Shown here piece by piece: positions 16,986 to 25,832 of a stretch of DNA of 64,000 nucleotides. This DNA is from Devosia litorisediminis (GTDB taxonomy: Bacteria; Pseudomonadota; Alphaproteobacteria; Rhizobiales; Devosiaceae), in contig NZ_JAGXTP010000002.1 of NCBI RefSeq assembly GCF_018334155.1, positions 392,625-456,624 on the forward strand, given 5' to 3'. The stretch's first letter is position 1. Each line of letters starts with the position of its first letter. Position numbers and translations under genes: made by a program. A model generated the notes under the pieces. It did not search any database and was not told where the DNA came from. It was given only the letters and a program-made list of their open reading frames with translations.

Positions 16986-17108
16986 ATGGTCATCACTCTT
17001 CCCATCATTCTCAGCGTTGTCGTTGCCATGTTCGGCGTGTTCATGGCTGGTCTGGCCTATGCCGCCTGGTCAACCCGCAATATCGAACTGACGCCACAGC
17101 AGCACTAG
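16986..17108 (+). CDS. Small single-span membrane protein, 40 residues
   Basis: ATG 16986 with GGAG 8 nt upstream and TAG at 17106-17108. The peptide has a hydrophobic span (about residues 3-27, ITLPIILSVVVAMFGVFM then AGLAYAAW) followed by a short polar tail ending in ELTPQQH. I do not recognise a named family. The size, single span and the FNR/FixK-type box upstream resemble small subunits or assembly factors of low-oxygen terminal oxidases (CydX, CcoQ, CcoS types), but there is no oxidase gene nearby, so this is speculation. Confidence 0.6.
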   Translation: MVITLPIILSVVVAMFGVFMAGLAYAAWSTRNIELTPQQH

Positions 17109-17481
17109 AACCGCCACCACAGCCCGGTCTGGGCGCGGTCTGGCCGGCCCCTCCGGGCCCTTGTGGCTTTCCTGCATCACTTGCACCTTTGCCGTGCTTG
17201 CCCCGTTGGCAAGCGCGGTCGCTTTGCGTATCAATCGTGAACCGCTTCAGATCACCAACAAGGGAGGCGTTGTATGACAGTAACATTCATCGAACTCCCC
17301 GCAGGCAAGCACCGGGCCTAAGCCCATTGCCTTTCGCGGCCCGCCGAACCGGCCAGCCGCCCGCGGTATCTCCATCACAGCCCCCTTGATCTGACGGGAT
17401 CATTCTGCCCCGTTCCGGCTGTGCCTTTCATTTTTGATGTTTTTGAGGGCCGGTCACCGGAAAACGGAGCCGGGCTGCCAT
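17109..17481 (+). other. Leader region of the ABC exporter (373 nt without a clear gene)
   Basis: The region contains GC-rich hairpin-forming segments (about 17130-17165 and 17335-17400) and one 15-codon open frame with a strong ribosome site, annotated separately. Downstream of that frame the sequence becomes T-rich (about 17430-17445) just before the exporter gene. No other coding pattern is seen. The layout is compatible with a regulatory leader. Confidence 0.35.
17274..17321 (+). CDS. Possible 15-residue leader peptide
   Basis: ATG at 17274 preceded by AAGGGAGG with 6-7 nt spacing, which is better than that of the following ABC exporter gene. It encodes MTVTFIELPAGKHRA and stops at TAA 17319-17321. 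Nothing in it identifies a function. It could be a translated leader controlling the exporter, or a chance frame; the ribosome site is the main argument. Confidence 0.35.
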   Translation: MTVTFIELPAGKHRA

Positions 17482-19290
17482 ATGAGTCGCAAGAAACTCG
17501 ATTTCCGGGCTGACGCGTTCCGCGATGTGCTCGGCTACACATTCAGCCACTGGGCCAAGCAGCCCCTGCGGGCCGCCTTCATTGCCCTGCTGGTGCTCAG
17601 CGCTACGCTGGCCGAGGCCTTCAGCCCGATCTTTGCCGGTCGTCTGGTCGATGCCGTCGCCTCGGGCAGCGGCACCAATGACGCGTTCTGGATTCCGGCC
17701 GTAACCGCATTCTGGACCATGGCCGGGCTCTATCTGTGCTCTGTCGTGCTGCGCCAGTTCATCTATTTCAACATCATCACCTTCACCCTGACCATGATGA
17801 AGGACATCATCGCCAGCGCCTTTCATCGTGTACAGCGCTTCTCGACAGACTGGCATGCCAACAGCTTTGCCGGCTCGACCGTGCGCAAGATCACCCGTGG
17901 TTCTGGCGCACTGGACCTGCTCAATGACACGCTGCTGATTGCCCTGTTGCCCTCGATCACCATGCTGGTGGGCGCCACGGTGATCCTGGGCGCTGCCTGG
18001 CCCGTCATGGGGCTGGTGGTGGGTGCCGGCTCGCTGATCTACATCGTGATCACCGTCTGGCTTTCCGTCAGCTTCGTGGCGCCTTCGGGGACACTGGCCA
18101 ATGCCTGGGACACCAAGATGGGCGGCGCGCTGGCCGATGCGGTCAGCTGCAACTCGGTGGTCAAGGCATTCGGCGCCGAAGCCCGCGAGGAAGACATTCT
18201 CGAGCGCGTCGTCAGCAAATGGCGCAAGCGCACACGGCGGCTCTGGCAGCGCGGCACGATCAATGGTGGCGCGCAGGGCCTGATGATGGCCGCCATGCAG
18301 ACTGCCATTCTGGGCACGGCCTTGCTGCTGTGGCAGCAGGGACTGGCCACGCCGGGCGACATCACCTTCGTGCTGACCATGTTCTTTGTGCTGCAGGGCC
18401 ATCTGCGCGATGTCGGCCAGCACATCCGCAATCTGCAGCGCTCAGTCAACGATATGGAAGAACTGGTTGCCCTGGGCGATCAGTCATTGGGCATTGAGGA
18501 TCATTCTGATGCCGGCCCCATCCAGATCGGTGCCGGCGCCATCGCCTTTGACAATGTGACGTTCCAGTATGGCAGCCATCCAACGCCGCTCTACAAGGAC
18601 TTCTCGGTCAAGATTGCCTCGGGCGAGCGGGTGGGTCTGGTGGGCCATTCGGGGTCCGGCAAGACGACCTTCGTCAAGCTGATCCAGCGGCTCTATGACG
18701 TCAATGACGGCGCCATCACCATTGATGGCCAGAACATTGCGCATGTGCAGCAGTCCAGCCTGCGCGGCCAGATCGCAATTGTGCAGCAGGAGCCGATCCT
18801 GTTTCACCGCACCCTGGCCGAGAACATCGCCTATGCGCGTCCCGGTGCCTCGCGCGCCCAGATCGAGCTGGCGGCGAGCCAGGCCAATGCCCACCACTTC
18901 ATTCTCGACCTGCCCAAGGGCTACGAGACGCTGGTGGGTGAACGCGGGGTTAAGCTGTCGGGTGGCGAGCGTCAGCGCGTGGCCATTGCCCGCGCGTTCC
19001 TGGCCGATGCACCGATCCTGATCCTGGATGAGGCCACCTCGAGCCTGGACAGCGAAAGCGAGGCCCAGATTCAGGAGGCCATGGAGCGCCTGATGGTGGG
19101 TCGGACCACGCTGGTGATTGCCCATCGCCTCTCGACGGTGCGGGCACTCGATCGCCTGCTGGTGTTCGACAAGGGGCATATTGCCGAAGAGGGCGATCAT
19201 CAGGCGCTGATCAAGCTCAAGGGCGGCATCTATCGCGGACTGTTCGAGCGTCAGGCGCTCGAGCTGACCAAGGGCCTCAACGTCGCCTGA
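17482..19290 (+). CDS. ABC exporter, fused membrane and ATPase domains
   Basis: About 602 residues. The N-terminal six-helix ABC transmembrane domain covers roughly 25-325, and the nucleotide-binding domain 350-590, with Walker A GHSGSGKTT, signature LSGGERQRV, Walker B ILILDEATSSLD and IAHRLSTV. It works as a dimer in the inner membrane, exporting a lipid, peptide or drug; the substrate cannot be read. The ATG at 17482 is chosen over one 16 codons upstream because the family start falls there, though no strong ribosome site is present. A terminator follows immediately. Confidence 0.92.
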   Translation: MSRKKLDFRADAFRDVLGYTFSHWAKQPLRAAFIALLVLSATLAEAFSPIFAGRLVDAVASGSGTNDAFWIPAVTAFWTMAGLYLCSVVLRQFIYFNIITFTLTMMKDIIASAFHRVQRFSTDWHANSFAGSTVRKITRGSGALDLLNDTLLIALLPSITMLVGATVILGAAWPVMGLVVGAGSLIYIVITVWLSVSFVAPSGTLANAWDTKMGGALADAVSCNSVVKAFGAEAREEDILERVVSKWRKRTRRLWQRGTINGGAQGLMMAAMQTAILGTALLLWQQGLATPGDITFVLTMFFVLQGHLRDVGQHIRNLQRSVNDMEELVALGDQSLGIEDHSDAGPIQIGAGAIAFDNVTFQYGSHPTPLYKDFSVKIASGERVGLVGHSGSGKTTFVKLIQRLYDVNDGAITIDGQNIAHVQQSSLRGQIAIVQQEPILFHRTLAENIAYARPGASRAQIELAASQANAHHFILDLPKGYETLVGERGVKLSGGERQRVAIARAFLADAPILILDEATSSLDSESEAQIQEAMERLMVGRTTLVIAHRLSTVRALDRLLVFDKGHIAEEGDHQALIKLKGGIYRGLFERQALELTKGLNVA

Positions 19291-19298
19291 CACAAATA

Positions 19299-19331
19299 AA
19301 GACGCCGGGGCCATCATGGTCCCGGCGTCTT
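19299..19331. terminator. Bidirectional terminator
   Basis: Arms AAGACGCCGGGGCC (19299-19312) and GGTCCCGGCGTCTT (19318-19331) pair over 14 bp with one G-T wobble, loop ATCAT, followed rightward by GTATTTTT. It lies between the convergent exporter and ohr genes and can serve both. Confidence 0.8.
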
Positions 19332-19348
19332 GTATTTTTGGTGAGGCG

Positions 19349-19774
19349 CTAGACGACGTCGAGCGTCACCTCAAAGCCTTTGCGGCTGACTTCGCTATAG
19401 GGGCAGATGATGTGCGCGCGCTTGACGATGTCTTCGACCTTGGCCTTGTCCATCCCTGGAACATGGGCCTTGAGCGCTGCCTGGATCCAGAAACCTTCGC
19501 CATCGGGCCGGTCGCGGAAGCTTACTTCGGCGGTGACCGTCGCATCATCGGGGATGGTGTCGCCGGACTTGCGGGCCGCGCCCTTCATGGCGCCCAGAAA
19601 GCAGGCCGAGTAACCCAGCGCGAACAACTGCTCGGGATTGGTGCCGCGCGCGCCGTCGCCGCCCATCTCCTTGGGCGAGGTAAGGGTGACATCGAGCACC
19701 CCGTCATCGGTGGCACCGTGGCCCTGACGGCCACCGGTTGAGGTGGCCTTGGCGGTATACATGATCTTGGTCAT
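19349..19774 (-). CDS. ohr: Organic hydroperoxide resistance protein (Ohr, OsmC family)
   Basis: 141 residues, exact family size. The two redox cysteines are Cys58 (GYSACFLGAMK) and Cys124 (HIICPYSEVS), with the catalytic arginine Arg43 and Glu49 in GARGTNPEQL. It reduces organic and fatty-acid hydroperoxides in the cytoplasm using lipoylated protein as donor. The ATG at 19774 follows AGGAGA by about 6 nt. It lies 53 nt downstream of an SDR gene in the same direction. No OhrR-type regulator is adjacent. Confidence 0.94.
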   Translation of the reverse strand: MTKIMYTAKATSTGGRQGHGATDDGVLDVTLTSPKEMGGDGARGTNPEQLFALGYSACFLGAMKGAARKSGDTIPDDATVTAEVSFRDRPDGEGFWIQAALKAHVPGMDKAKVEDIVKRAHIICPYSEVSRKGFEVTLDVV

Positions 19775-19827
19775 CTGTTGTCTCCTGGTGGGGCCGGGCC
19801 CGGCGGGCTCGGGTCGTTGCATTGACC

Positions 19828-20607
19828 TTAGCGTAGCAGCGACTGGCCGCCATCGACATAGACCGGCACGCCGGTAATATGCCGCGCCGCGTCCGAGGCC
19901 AGAAAGGCAATGGTTTCGGCAACGTCCCCGCTCTTGCCCGGCTCGCCGCCTGTAAGCGGAATGTCCCCCTGGGGAAACTCGACCGGGATCTCGGCGGCGG
20001 CGACATTGCGCTTGTCGGTATTGTCGTCGATCTGCGTGTCGATGGCCCCGGGACACACAGCATTGACCCGGATCTTGTGCGGGCCCAGTTCGAGCGCCAA
20101 TTGCTGGGCCATCGCCACCTGCGCCGCCTTGGTCGCGGCATAGGCCGTGGCGCCGGCACTTGTGAAAGTGCGATTGCCGTTGATTGACGACACGATGATG
20201 ATGGCGCCGCCAGCCCGCTTGAGATGGGGTACTGTCAGATGCAGCGTGAGATAGGTGCCACCCAGATTGGTGGTCGTGGTCTTGTCCCACTCATCGGGCA
20301 TCAATTCGTCGATCGGGGCCCAGACCCCGTTAATGCCGGCATTGGCCACCACGATATCGATCTGGCCCCAATCTCCCATGATCCGGTCGACCGCGGCGCG
20401 CATGCCATCGGGGTCCGATATATCGGCCGACACCGCCATGGCTTGCCCGCCAGCCTCCACGATCTCGTCGCGGGTGGCATTGATTTCCTCATCGGTCCGG
20501 CTGAGCACGGCGACGCGCGCGCCACCCTTGGCCAGCCGCAGTGCCGTGGCCTTGCCAATGCCCGATCCGGCACCGGTGACCAAAGCGACCTTGTCGGAAA
20601 ACTGCAT
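19828..20607 (-). CDS. SDR-family oxidoreductase
   Basis: 259 residues. Cofactor motif TGAGSGIG at 11-18, NAG in VVANAGINGVW, catalytic Ser in IIIVSSINGN, and Tyr-x3-Lys in TAYAATKAA; the C-terminal TGVPVYVDGGQSL is typical. Classical 3-oxoacyl reductase/glucose-dehydrogenase-like SDR; the substrate is not readable. The start at 20607 is preferred to an in-frame ATG 26 codons upstream because GGGAGCC precedes it and the family motif starts at once. It is divergent from the VOC protein gene. Confidence 0.88.
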   Translation of the reverse strand: MQFSDKVALVTGAGSGIGKATALRLAKGGARVAVLSRTDEEINATRDEIVEAGGQAMAVSADISDPDGMRAAVDRIMGDWGQIDIVVANAGINGVWAPIDELMPDEWDKTTTTNLGGTYLTLHLTVPHLKRAGGAIIIVSSINGNRTFTSAGATAYAATKAAQVAMAQQLALELGPHKIRVNAVCPGAIDTQIDDNTDKRNVAAAEIPVEFPQGDIPLTGGEPGKSGDVAETIAFLASDAARHITGVPVYVDGGQSLLR

Positions 20608-20785
20608 GTTTGGCTCCCTATTGCCTGTAACGCTCCTGACCCAAGTCATGGCGGGCCCCAAGGTTCCTTGGCCCGGGTGTTTCAATGCACTCTATCGTCC
20701 GCACTGTTCGTGGAATCGGCCCTGCTCTTTGCCACCGCAGGGGCCTATGTAAGGGTCAAGTTTCCCGGCAATGCAGGAGCGTGCC

Positions 20786-21709
20786 ATGATTGATACATCC
20801 ATGCAGACCAATGTGAAGTCTGCCCCATTGCTGCCGCTGACCACCACGCTGGGCACCGTCCATATCGCGGTGACCGACCGTGCCCGGGCATTGGCCATCT
20901 GGCAGGACGTGGTCGGGCTTGAGCTGCTTGCCGAAAGCGGTGGCGCCCTGACCATGGGCGCTGGTGGCAAGCCGCTGATCGTGCTCGAAACCGGTGCCAC
21001 CGCGCCTGTGACGCCCCGCAGCATCGGGCTGTATCACGTCGCCATCCACGTGCCGCAACGCGCTGATCTGGCGCAAATGACCGTGCGCGCCATGCAGCGC
21101 AATGTCCGCATCTCGCCCACCGATCATCTGGTGTCTGAAGCCATCTATCTCTGGGATCTGGACGGTAATGGCATCGAGATCACTTTCGAAACGCCCTGGC
21201 GCGGCCATCTGGGCGATCCGGAGAAGGGCGAAAACTATGCTATCTCGGCTGATGGCAAGCCCCATTCAGGGCGCGATCCGATCGATCTGGACGGCCTGCT
21301 CGCTGAACTGGGTGCGCAGCCCGTTCTTGCCGCCCGCATGCCGGCCGGCACCCGCATCGGCCATGTCCATGTCCATGTCAAAGACCTGCATCAGGCCATG
21401 GGTTTCTACCGTGACGTTATCGGCTTTGCCGGCTTTCTGCTGATCGATTCCTTCGGCATGGGCGATGTCGGGCTCGACTACATGCCCCATACCCTGGCTT
21501 TCAATGTATGGTCGGGCCCCAATGCCACCCTGCCGGCTGCCGGCACTGCCGGTCTGCGCTGGTTCACCATCGTGTTGCCCGACGCCGTCACGCTCGATCA
21601 GGTCAGGGCGCGCCTGCAGCAGGCTGGTGCCCCCATTGAAGCGCTGACCAACGGCATCGAGACCCAGGATCCCTCCGGCAATCGTATTCAGATCATGGTC
21701 AGCGACTGA
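20786..21709 (+). CDS. VOC-family protein (CatE/glyoxalase-like, two VOC modules)
   Basis: 307 residues with two vicinal-oxygen-chelate modules, about 20-140 and 195-305. Metal-type histidines and glutamates are seen in TLGTVHIAVTD, GLYHVAIHV, NGIEITFETPW, RIGHVHVHVKDL and NRIQIMVSD. This resembles the CatE-type ring-cleaving dioxygenase group (COG2514). AGGAG stands 7 nt before the ATG at 20786. Followed 44 nt later by a zinc alcohol dehydrogenase. The substrate is unknown; family members act on catechols or related diols, and many remain uncharacterised. Confidence 0.82.
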   Translation: MIDTSMQTNVKSAPLLPLTTTLGTVHIAVTDRARALAIWQDVVGLELLAESGGALTMGAGGKPLIVLETGATAPVTPRSIGLYHVAIHVPQRADLAQMTVRAMQRNVRISPTDHLVSEAIYLWDLDGNGIEITFETPWRGHLGDPEKGENYAISADGKPHSGRDPIDLDGLLAELGAQPVLAARMPAGTRIGHVHVHVKDLHQAMGFYRDVIGFAGFLLIDSFGMGDVGLDYMPHTLAFNVWSGPNATLPAAGTAGLRWFTIVLPDAVTLDQVRARLQQAGAPIEALTNGIETQDPSGNRIQIMVSD

Positions 21710-21753
21710 CTGACATGTTAGTCCTTCCGGTGAGTAATCGGGAGGACTTTTTC

Positions 21754-22755
21754 ATGCGGGCCATTTCCTGCGCCGCGCCGGGTGAACTGGCATTGGTCGA
21801 TATTGCAGCGCCGGCGCTCAAGCCCGGCTGGGTGCGGGTGGGCATTCGCCATATCGGCATTTGCGGCACCGACTATCATATCTTCGAGGGCAAGCACCCT
21901 TTCCTGCAATATCCCATCATCATGGGCCATGAGCTGTCCGGCGTCGTGCTCGACGCCAATGGCGCGGCCAGCCTGAGCGATGGCGACGCGGTGGTGATCA
22001 ACCCCTATCTGCCCTGCTACCAGTGCCCCGCCTGCACCGAAGGCAAGACCAATTGCTGCGAGAGCCTGACGGTGATCGGCGTGCATGGCGATGGCGGCAT
22101 GGCCGAAGAGATCGTCATCCCCGAGGCCAATCTTTACCCCGCCAAGGGGCTCAGCCTGCGCGATGCGGCCATGGTGGAATTCCTCGCCATTGGCGCGCAC
22201 GCGGTGCGGCGTACCGAGCTCAAGCCGGGCTGGCGCGTGCTGGTGGTGGGCGGCGGTCCCATCGGACTGGGCGTGGCGTTTTTTGCCCGCATTGCCGGCG
22301 CTGAGGTGACCATTCTGGACGCTGCGGCCGACAAGCTGGACGTGGCGCGCGATTTCGGCTTTGGCGCAGTAGCGCTCGACGCTCGTGATAGCGCGGAGTT
22401 CAAGACGCGCATGGCGACCGGTTTTGATGCCGTGTTTGACGCCACCGGCGCCATCCCCGCCATGAACCAGGCGGTCGGTTATTGCCGCAATGGTGGCGCG
22501 CTGACGCTGGTCGGCGTGGTCAAGGGTACACTGGCCTGGGAAGACCCCGAAATTCACAAGCGCGAACTGACCATCCGCGCCTCGCGCAATGCCACGCGGG
22601 AAGATTTCGACCATGTCATGACCCACATCGCCAATGGTAACGTGCCCACTGACAGGCTTGCCACGCACGCCACCAGCTTTGATGATGTGCCCGCCAATAT
22701 GCCGAAATGGGCCCATGACCGATCCGGGCTGATCAAGGCCATCATCACGCTCTAG
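21754..22755 (+). CDS. Zinc-dependent alcohol dehydrogenase (threonine/galactonate/sorbitol DH group)
   Basis: 333 residues of medium-chain dehydrogenase. Catalytic zinc ligands are Cys37 (ICGTD) and His59-Glu60 (MGHE); the structural zinc lobe has Cys88, Cys91, Cys94 and Cys102. The cofactor motif is VVGGGPIGLGVA. It likely oxidises a polyol or sugar acid with NAD. The ATG at 21754 follows GGGAGGA by 7 nt; an ATG 13 codons upstream would place that site inside the gene. The neighbours (kdgK, uxuB-like) suggest sugar-acid catabolism, possibly galactonate or a similar acid. Confidence 0.88.
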   Translation: MRAISCAAPGELALVDIAAPALKPGWVRVGIRHIGICGTDYHIFEGKHPFLQYPIIMGHELSGVVLDANGAASLSDGDAVVINPYLPCYQCPACTEGKTNCCESLTVIGVHGDGGMAEEIVIPEANLYPAKGLSLRDAAMVEFLAIGAHAVRRTELKPGWRVLVVGGGPIGLGVAFFARIAGAEVTILDAAADKLDVARDFGFGAVALDARDSAEFKTRMATGFDAVFDATGAIPAMNQAVGYCRNGGALTLVGVVKGTLAWEDPEIHKRELTIRASRNATREDFDHVMTHIANGNVPTDRLATHATSFDDVPANMPKWAHDRSGLIKAIITL

Positions 22756-22763
22756 GAGGCCCC

Positions 22764-23306
22764 ATGCGCAACGCTCAGGACGTCATCGATTTCTGGTTTG
22801 TCCGCCATGGCAGCGACGACTGGTTTGGCGGCAAGGCCGAGTTTGACGCGGCGCTGGCCGCCGAGTTCGCCGAAACCCACGCCGCCGTGGCGCGGGCCGA
22901 GGCCTGGCAGTGGCGCGCAACGTCTGATGGGCGGCTGGCCGAGATCATCGTGCTCGATCAGTTTTCCCGTCAATTGCACCGTGGTTCAGCTCAGGCCTTC
23001 GCACAGGACAAGATGGCCGTGGCGCTGGCCCAGGAGGCGATTGCTGCCGGGGCCGATCAGGGGCTCGATCAGGACCATGCCATGTTCCTCTACATGCCCT
23101 TCATGCACGCCGAGTCGCTGGTGCTGCAGGAGGAGGGCGTCAAGCTGTTCGCCAGCTTCAGCGAGAATCTGCAGAAATTCATGACCGGCCACCGCGATAC
23201 CATCGCCCGCTTTGGCCGCTTCCCGTTCCGCAACAAGGCGCTGGGGCGCACCAGCACGCCTGAGGAACAAGCCTATATGGCAGAGCAGGGTGATCGGGTT
23301 TACTGA
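22764..23306 (+). CDS. DUF924 family protein
   Basis: 180 residues, the full family length. Conserved elements are VIDFWFVRHG, DDWFGGKAEFDAAL, RLAEIIVLDQFSRQLHRGSAQAF and LYMPFMHAE. It is predicted to be all-helical and cytoplasmic. The family has no established biochemical role. It starts 8 nt after the alcohol dehydrogenase stop with GGAGG-like spacing, so it is probably cotranscribed. Confidence 0.88.
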   Translation: MRNAQDVIDFWFVRHGSDDWFGGKAEFDAALAAEFAETHAAVARAEAWQWRATSDGRLAEIIVLDQFSRQLHRGSAQAFAQDKMAVALAQEAIAAGADQGLDQDHAMFLYMPFMHAESLVLQEEGVKLFASFSENLQKFMTGHRDTIARFGRFPFRNKALGRTSTPEEQAYMAEQGDRVY

Positions 23307-23318
23307 GACGCTCAGCCC

Positions 23319-24233
23319 CTAGAGCGACACCAGCTTGGGATCAACCAGCGCGCCTTTCTGGCCGATGACGATGCCCGCGACGCGGTGGGCCGCTTCGGCA
23401 GCTTCGCGCAGCGATTTGCCGGCCAGGCGCGCCGAGAGATAGGCGCCATTGAAGCTGTCGCCAGCGCCCGTGGCATCGACCACGCTTTTGGCGGTTGGCG
23501 GCGCGACACGGACGCGCTCATGGGCGGTGGCGATCAGCGCTTCGCCCGCACCATCCTTGACCACCACTTCTTCCACACCCAGTTCGAGATAGCGGTCTGC
23601 CGTCTCGTCGACATTCTTGTCGCCAAACAGCGGCGCTTCGTCGGAATGGGTGGGCAGCACGATATCGCACAGGCTTGCTGCCGCGGTCAGTACGCCCGCC
23701 ATCACACGCGGACTGGTCCACAGGGCAGGGCGCAGATTGGTGTCGAAAGCGACCTTGGCGCCATTGTCGCGCGCCCGCACCACAGCGCCGAGCAGGCGGC
23801 CGCGGGCGCGGGGCGCCAGAATGGCGAGCGTGATGCCCGAAACATAGACCATGCTGGCGCCTTCAACGGCCTTGGCCAGCGCGTCCTTGTCATCGGCCAG
23901 CAGCTTGGCAGCGGAGGTGTCGCGCCAATAGGTGAAGTGGCGATCCCCGTCGGCCTGATGGATCATGTAAAGGCCGGGACGGCGATCGGGCACGGTGCGA
24001 ATATGGCTGGTGCCAATGCCATTGGCGTCGAGAAAGGCCTTGATGTCGGAAGAGTATTTGTCAGCTCCCAGCCCGGTGAAATAGTCGACCGACCAGTCAT
24101 CGCCGAGCAGGGCACGCATATACCAGGCGGTGTTGAGCGTATCGCCGGCATAGCCGAGGCGATATTGGCGATCCTCGCCGCCACTCATTTCGATCATGCA
24201 TTCACCGATGCTGACGAAGCGATGCTGTACCAA
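23319..24233 (-). CDS. kdgK: PfkB-family kinase, 2-dehydro-3-deoxygluconokinase-like
   Basis: About 304 residues. Substrate motif GYAGDTLNTAWYMRALLG, then FTYWRDTSAAKLL (typical of KDG kinases), and the C-terminal ATP/catalytic motif DATGAGDSFNGAYLSARL. It phosphorylates 2-keto-3-deoxygluconate to KDPG for the Entner-Doudoroff aldolase. The TTG at 24233 is proposed as start because AAGGAGG lies 8 nt before it; the next alternative is ATG 24305, which would run into the divergent promoter region. Divergent from a fructuronate-reductase-like gene, consistent with hexuronate breakdown. Confidence 0.87.
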   Translation of the reverse strand: MVQHRFVSIGECMIEMSGGEDRQYRLGYAGDTLNTAWYMRALLGDDWSVDYFTGLGADKYSSDIKAFLDANGIGTSHIRTVPDRRPGLYMIHQADGDRHFTYWRDTSAAKLLADDKDALAKAVEGASMVYVSGITLAILAPRARGRLLGAVVRARDNGAKVAFDTNLRPALWTSPRVMAGVLTAAASLCDIVLPTHSDEAPLFGDKNVDETADRYLELGVEEVVVKDGAGEALIATAHERVRVAPPTAKSVVDATGAGDSFNGAYLSARLAGKSLREAAEAAHRVAGIVIGQKGALVDPKLVSL

Positions 24234-24296
24234 GCCCTTGCCCTCCTTGCGTGTGTCAGGCTTATGCCGGTAAAGCCCATTTGCCTGCAAGTCACT

Positions 24297-24313
24297 ATCT
24301 TCCATACAAGATC
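24297..24313. promoter_or_regulatory. 17-bp dyad motif in the kdgK/uxuB divergent promoter
   Basis: ATCTT-CCATAC-AAGAT followed by C. The same 17-mer with one mismatch recurs at 48632-48648 upstream of the second sugar transporter/glycosidase region. It lies 46 nt before the uxuB-like start and 64 nt before the kdgK start, so it could control both. Confidence 0.5.
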
Positions 24314-24358
24314 AGAAGGCACTATGGTGCCGCCAAATTTGTTTCGCCGGAGATTTCC

Positions 24359-25828
24359 ATGTCGCGTCTGAGCGCCAAGACCCTCAACAGCATTCCCGCC
24401 GGGGTGGCTGTGCCCAATTACGATCGCAGCACACTCACTCCCGGCATTGTGCATCTGGGCATTGGCGCCTTTCACCGCGCCCATATGGCGGTCTATGTCG
24501 ATGATCTGCTCAAGGACCATCCCGATTGGGCCATTGTCGGCGCCAGCCTGCGCCGCCCCGATACCAAGGATGCGCTTGAACCCCAGGACGGCCTCTACAC
24601 CATTGCGGTGCGCGACGCCCAGGGCACCCATCCCCGCGTCATCGGCTCGATCCTGAACGTGCTCGACGCCAACACCCAGCGCGAAGAATTGCTGGCGCTG
24701 ATGGCGGATCCAAAAATCCGCATTGTGTCGCTGACCGTCACCGAAAAGGGCTATTGCCACGATCCGGCAACGGGCGAGCTCGATGAACGCCACTCCGATA
24801 TTGCCCACGACCTGGCCAACCCGACCGCGCCGAAATCCGCACCGGGCATGCTGGTCGAAGCGCTGGCCCGCCGCCATGCCGCTGGCGTGCCGCCCTTTGC
24901 GGTGATGAGCTGCGATAATCTGCCATCGAACGGCGAGACGGTGCAGCGCATCGTCACCCGCTTTGCCAGCCTGCGCGATGTGATGCTGGGCGACTGGGTC
25001 ATGCAGAACGTCGCCTTCCCCGGCACCATGGTGGACCGCATCGTGCCCTCCACCACCGATGCTGATCGCGATACCATTGCCGGTCTTATCGGGGCTGACG
25101 ACGCCTGGCCGATCATGACCGAGCCCTTCACCCAATGGGTGATTGAGGACAAGTTCCCCCAGGGCCGTCCACCGTTTGAAACGGTCGGCGCGCAGCTGGT
25201 TGAGGATGTCGAGCCCTTCGAGCGCATGAAGCTGCGCATGCTCAATGGCAGCCACTCGACAATCGCCTATCTCGGCTATCTGGCGGGCCATGAATATGTA
25301 TCGCAGGCCATTGCCGATCCCGCCTTCCACAAGCTGATCCACGGTCTGATGACCGAGGAAGCCATGCCAACGCTGGACATGCCCGGCACCGATCTGGGCG
25401 CCTATCGTGACCAGCTGCTGGCGCGCTTCGCCAATCCGGCCCTGCAGCACCGCACCTGGCAGATCGCCATGGATGGCAGCCAGAAATTGCCGCAGCGCCT
25501 GCTCGGCACCATTCGCGATCGGCTGGCGGCCGATCAGCCCTTCGAGCGGCTGGCGCTCGGTGTGGCCGCCTGGATGCGCTATGTCGTGGGCATTGACGAA
25601 AAGGGCGAGAACATCGACGTGCGCGATCCGCTCGCCATGCGCATGATGGCCATTGCCGCCGAAGCCGGCGACGATGCCGAAGCGCTCTATGTCGGGCTGG
25701 TGGCGCTCAATGAAGTGTTTGGTACCGATCTGGCCGACAACCAAGCCTTTGGCGATGCTGTCGTTACCCATCTCGAAGCCCTGTTCGATGATGGCGTGGT
25801 CGAGACGATCAAGGCTGTTGTGGGTTAG
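24359..25828 (+). CDS. Mannitol dehydrogenase family, D-mannonate oxidoreductase (UxuB)-like
   Basis: 489 residues, standard for the long-chain polyol dehydrogenase family. The N-terminal part shows GIVHLGIGAFHRAHMAVYVDD, and the catalytic lysine-asparagine-histidine set is in KLRMLNGSHSTIAYLGYL. Members are D-mannonate, D-mannitol, D-arabinitol or tagaturonate dehydrogenases; with kdgK divergent, fructuronate reduction to D-mannonate is the best guess. The start at 24359 follows CGGAGA; upstream in-frame ATGs fall in the promoter region. An element of GC-rich hairpins follows the gene. Confidence 0.88.
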   Translation: MSRLSAKTLNSIPAGVAVPNYDRSTLTPGIVHLGIGAFHRAHMAVYVDDLLKDHPDWAIVGASLRRPDTKDALEPQDGLYTIAVRDAQGTHPRVIGSILNVLDANTQREELLALMADPKIRIVSLTVTEKGYCHDPATGELDERHSDIAHDLANPTAPKSAPGMLVEALARRHAAGVPPFAVMSCDNLPSNGETVQRIVTRFASLRDVMLGDWVMQNVAFPGTMVDRIVPSTTDADRDTIAGLIGADDAWPIMTEPFTQWVIEDKFPQGRPPFETVGAQLVEDVEPFERMKLRMLNGSHSTIAYLGYLAGHEYVSQAIADPAFHKLIHGLMTEEAMPTLDMPGTDLGAYRDQLLARFANPALQHRTWQIAMDGSQKLPQRLLGTIRDRLAADQPFERLALGVAAWMRYVVGIDEKGENIDVRDPLAMRMMAIAAEAGDDAEALYVGLVALNEVFGTDLADNQAFGDAVVTHLEALFDDGVVETIKAVVG

Positions 25829-25832
25829 GCAC

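Noticed and set aside
16883..17389. 168-codon frame across the small membrane peptide and the leader region
   Set aside because: Composition is unlike the neighbours (His/Arg/Pro-rich), it has no ribosome site, and the shorter 40-codon frame with GGAG is more convincing.
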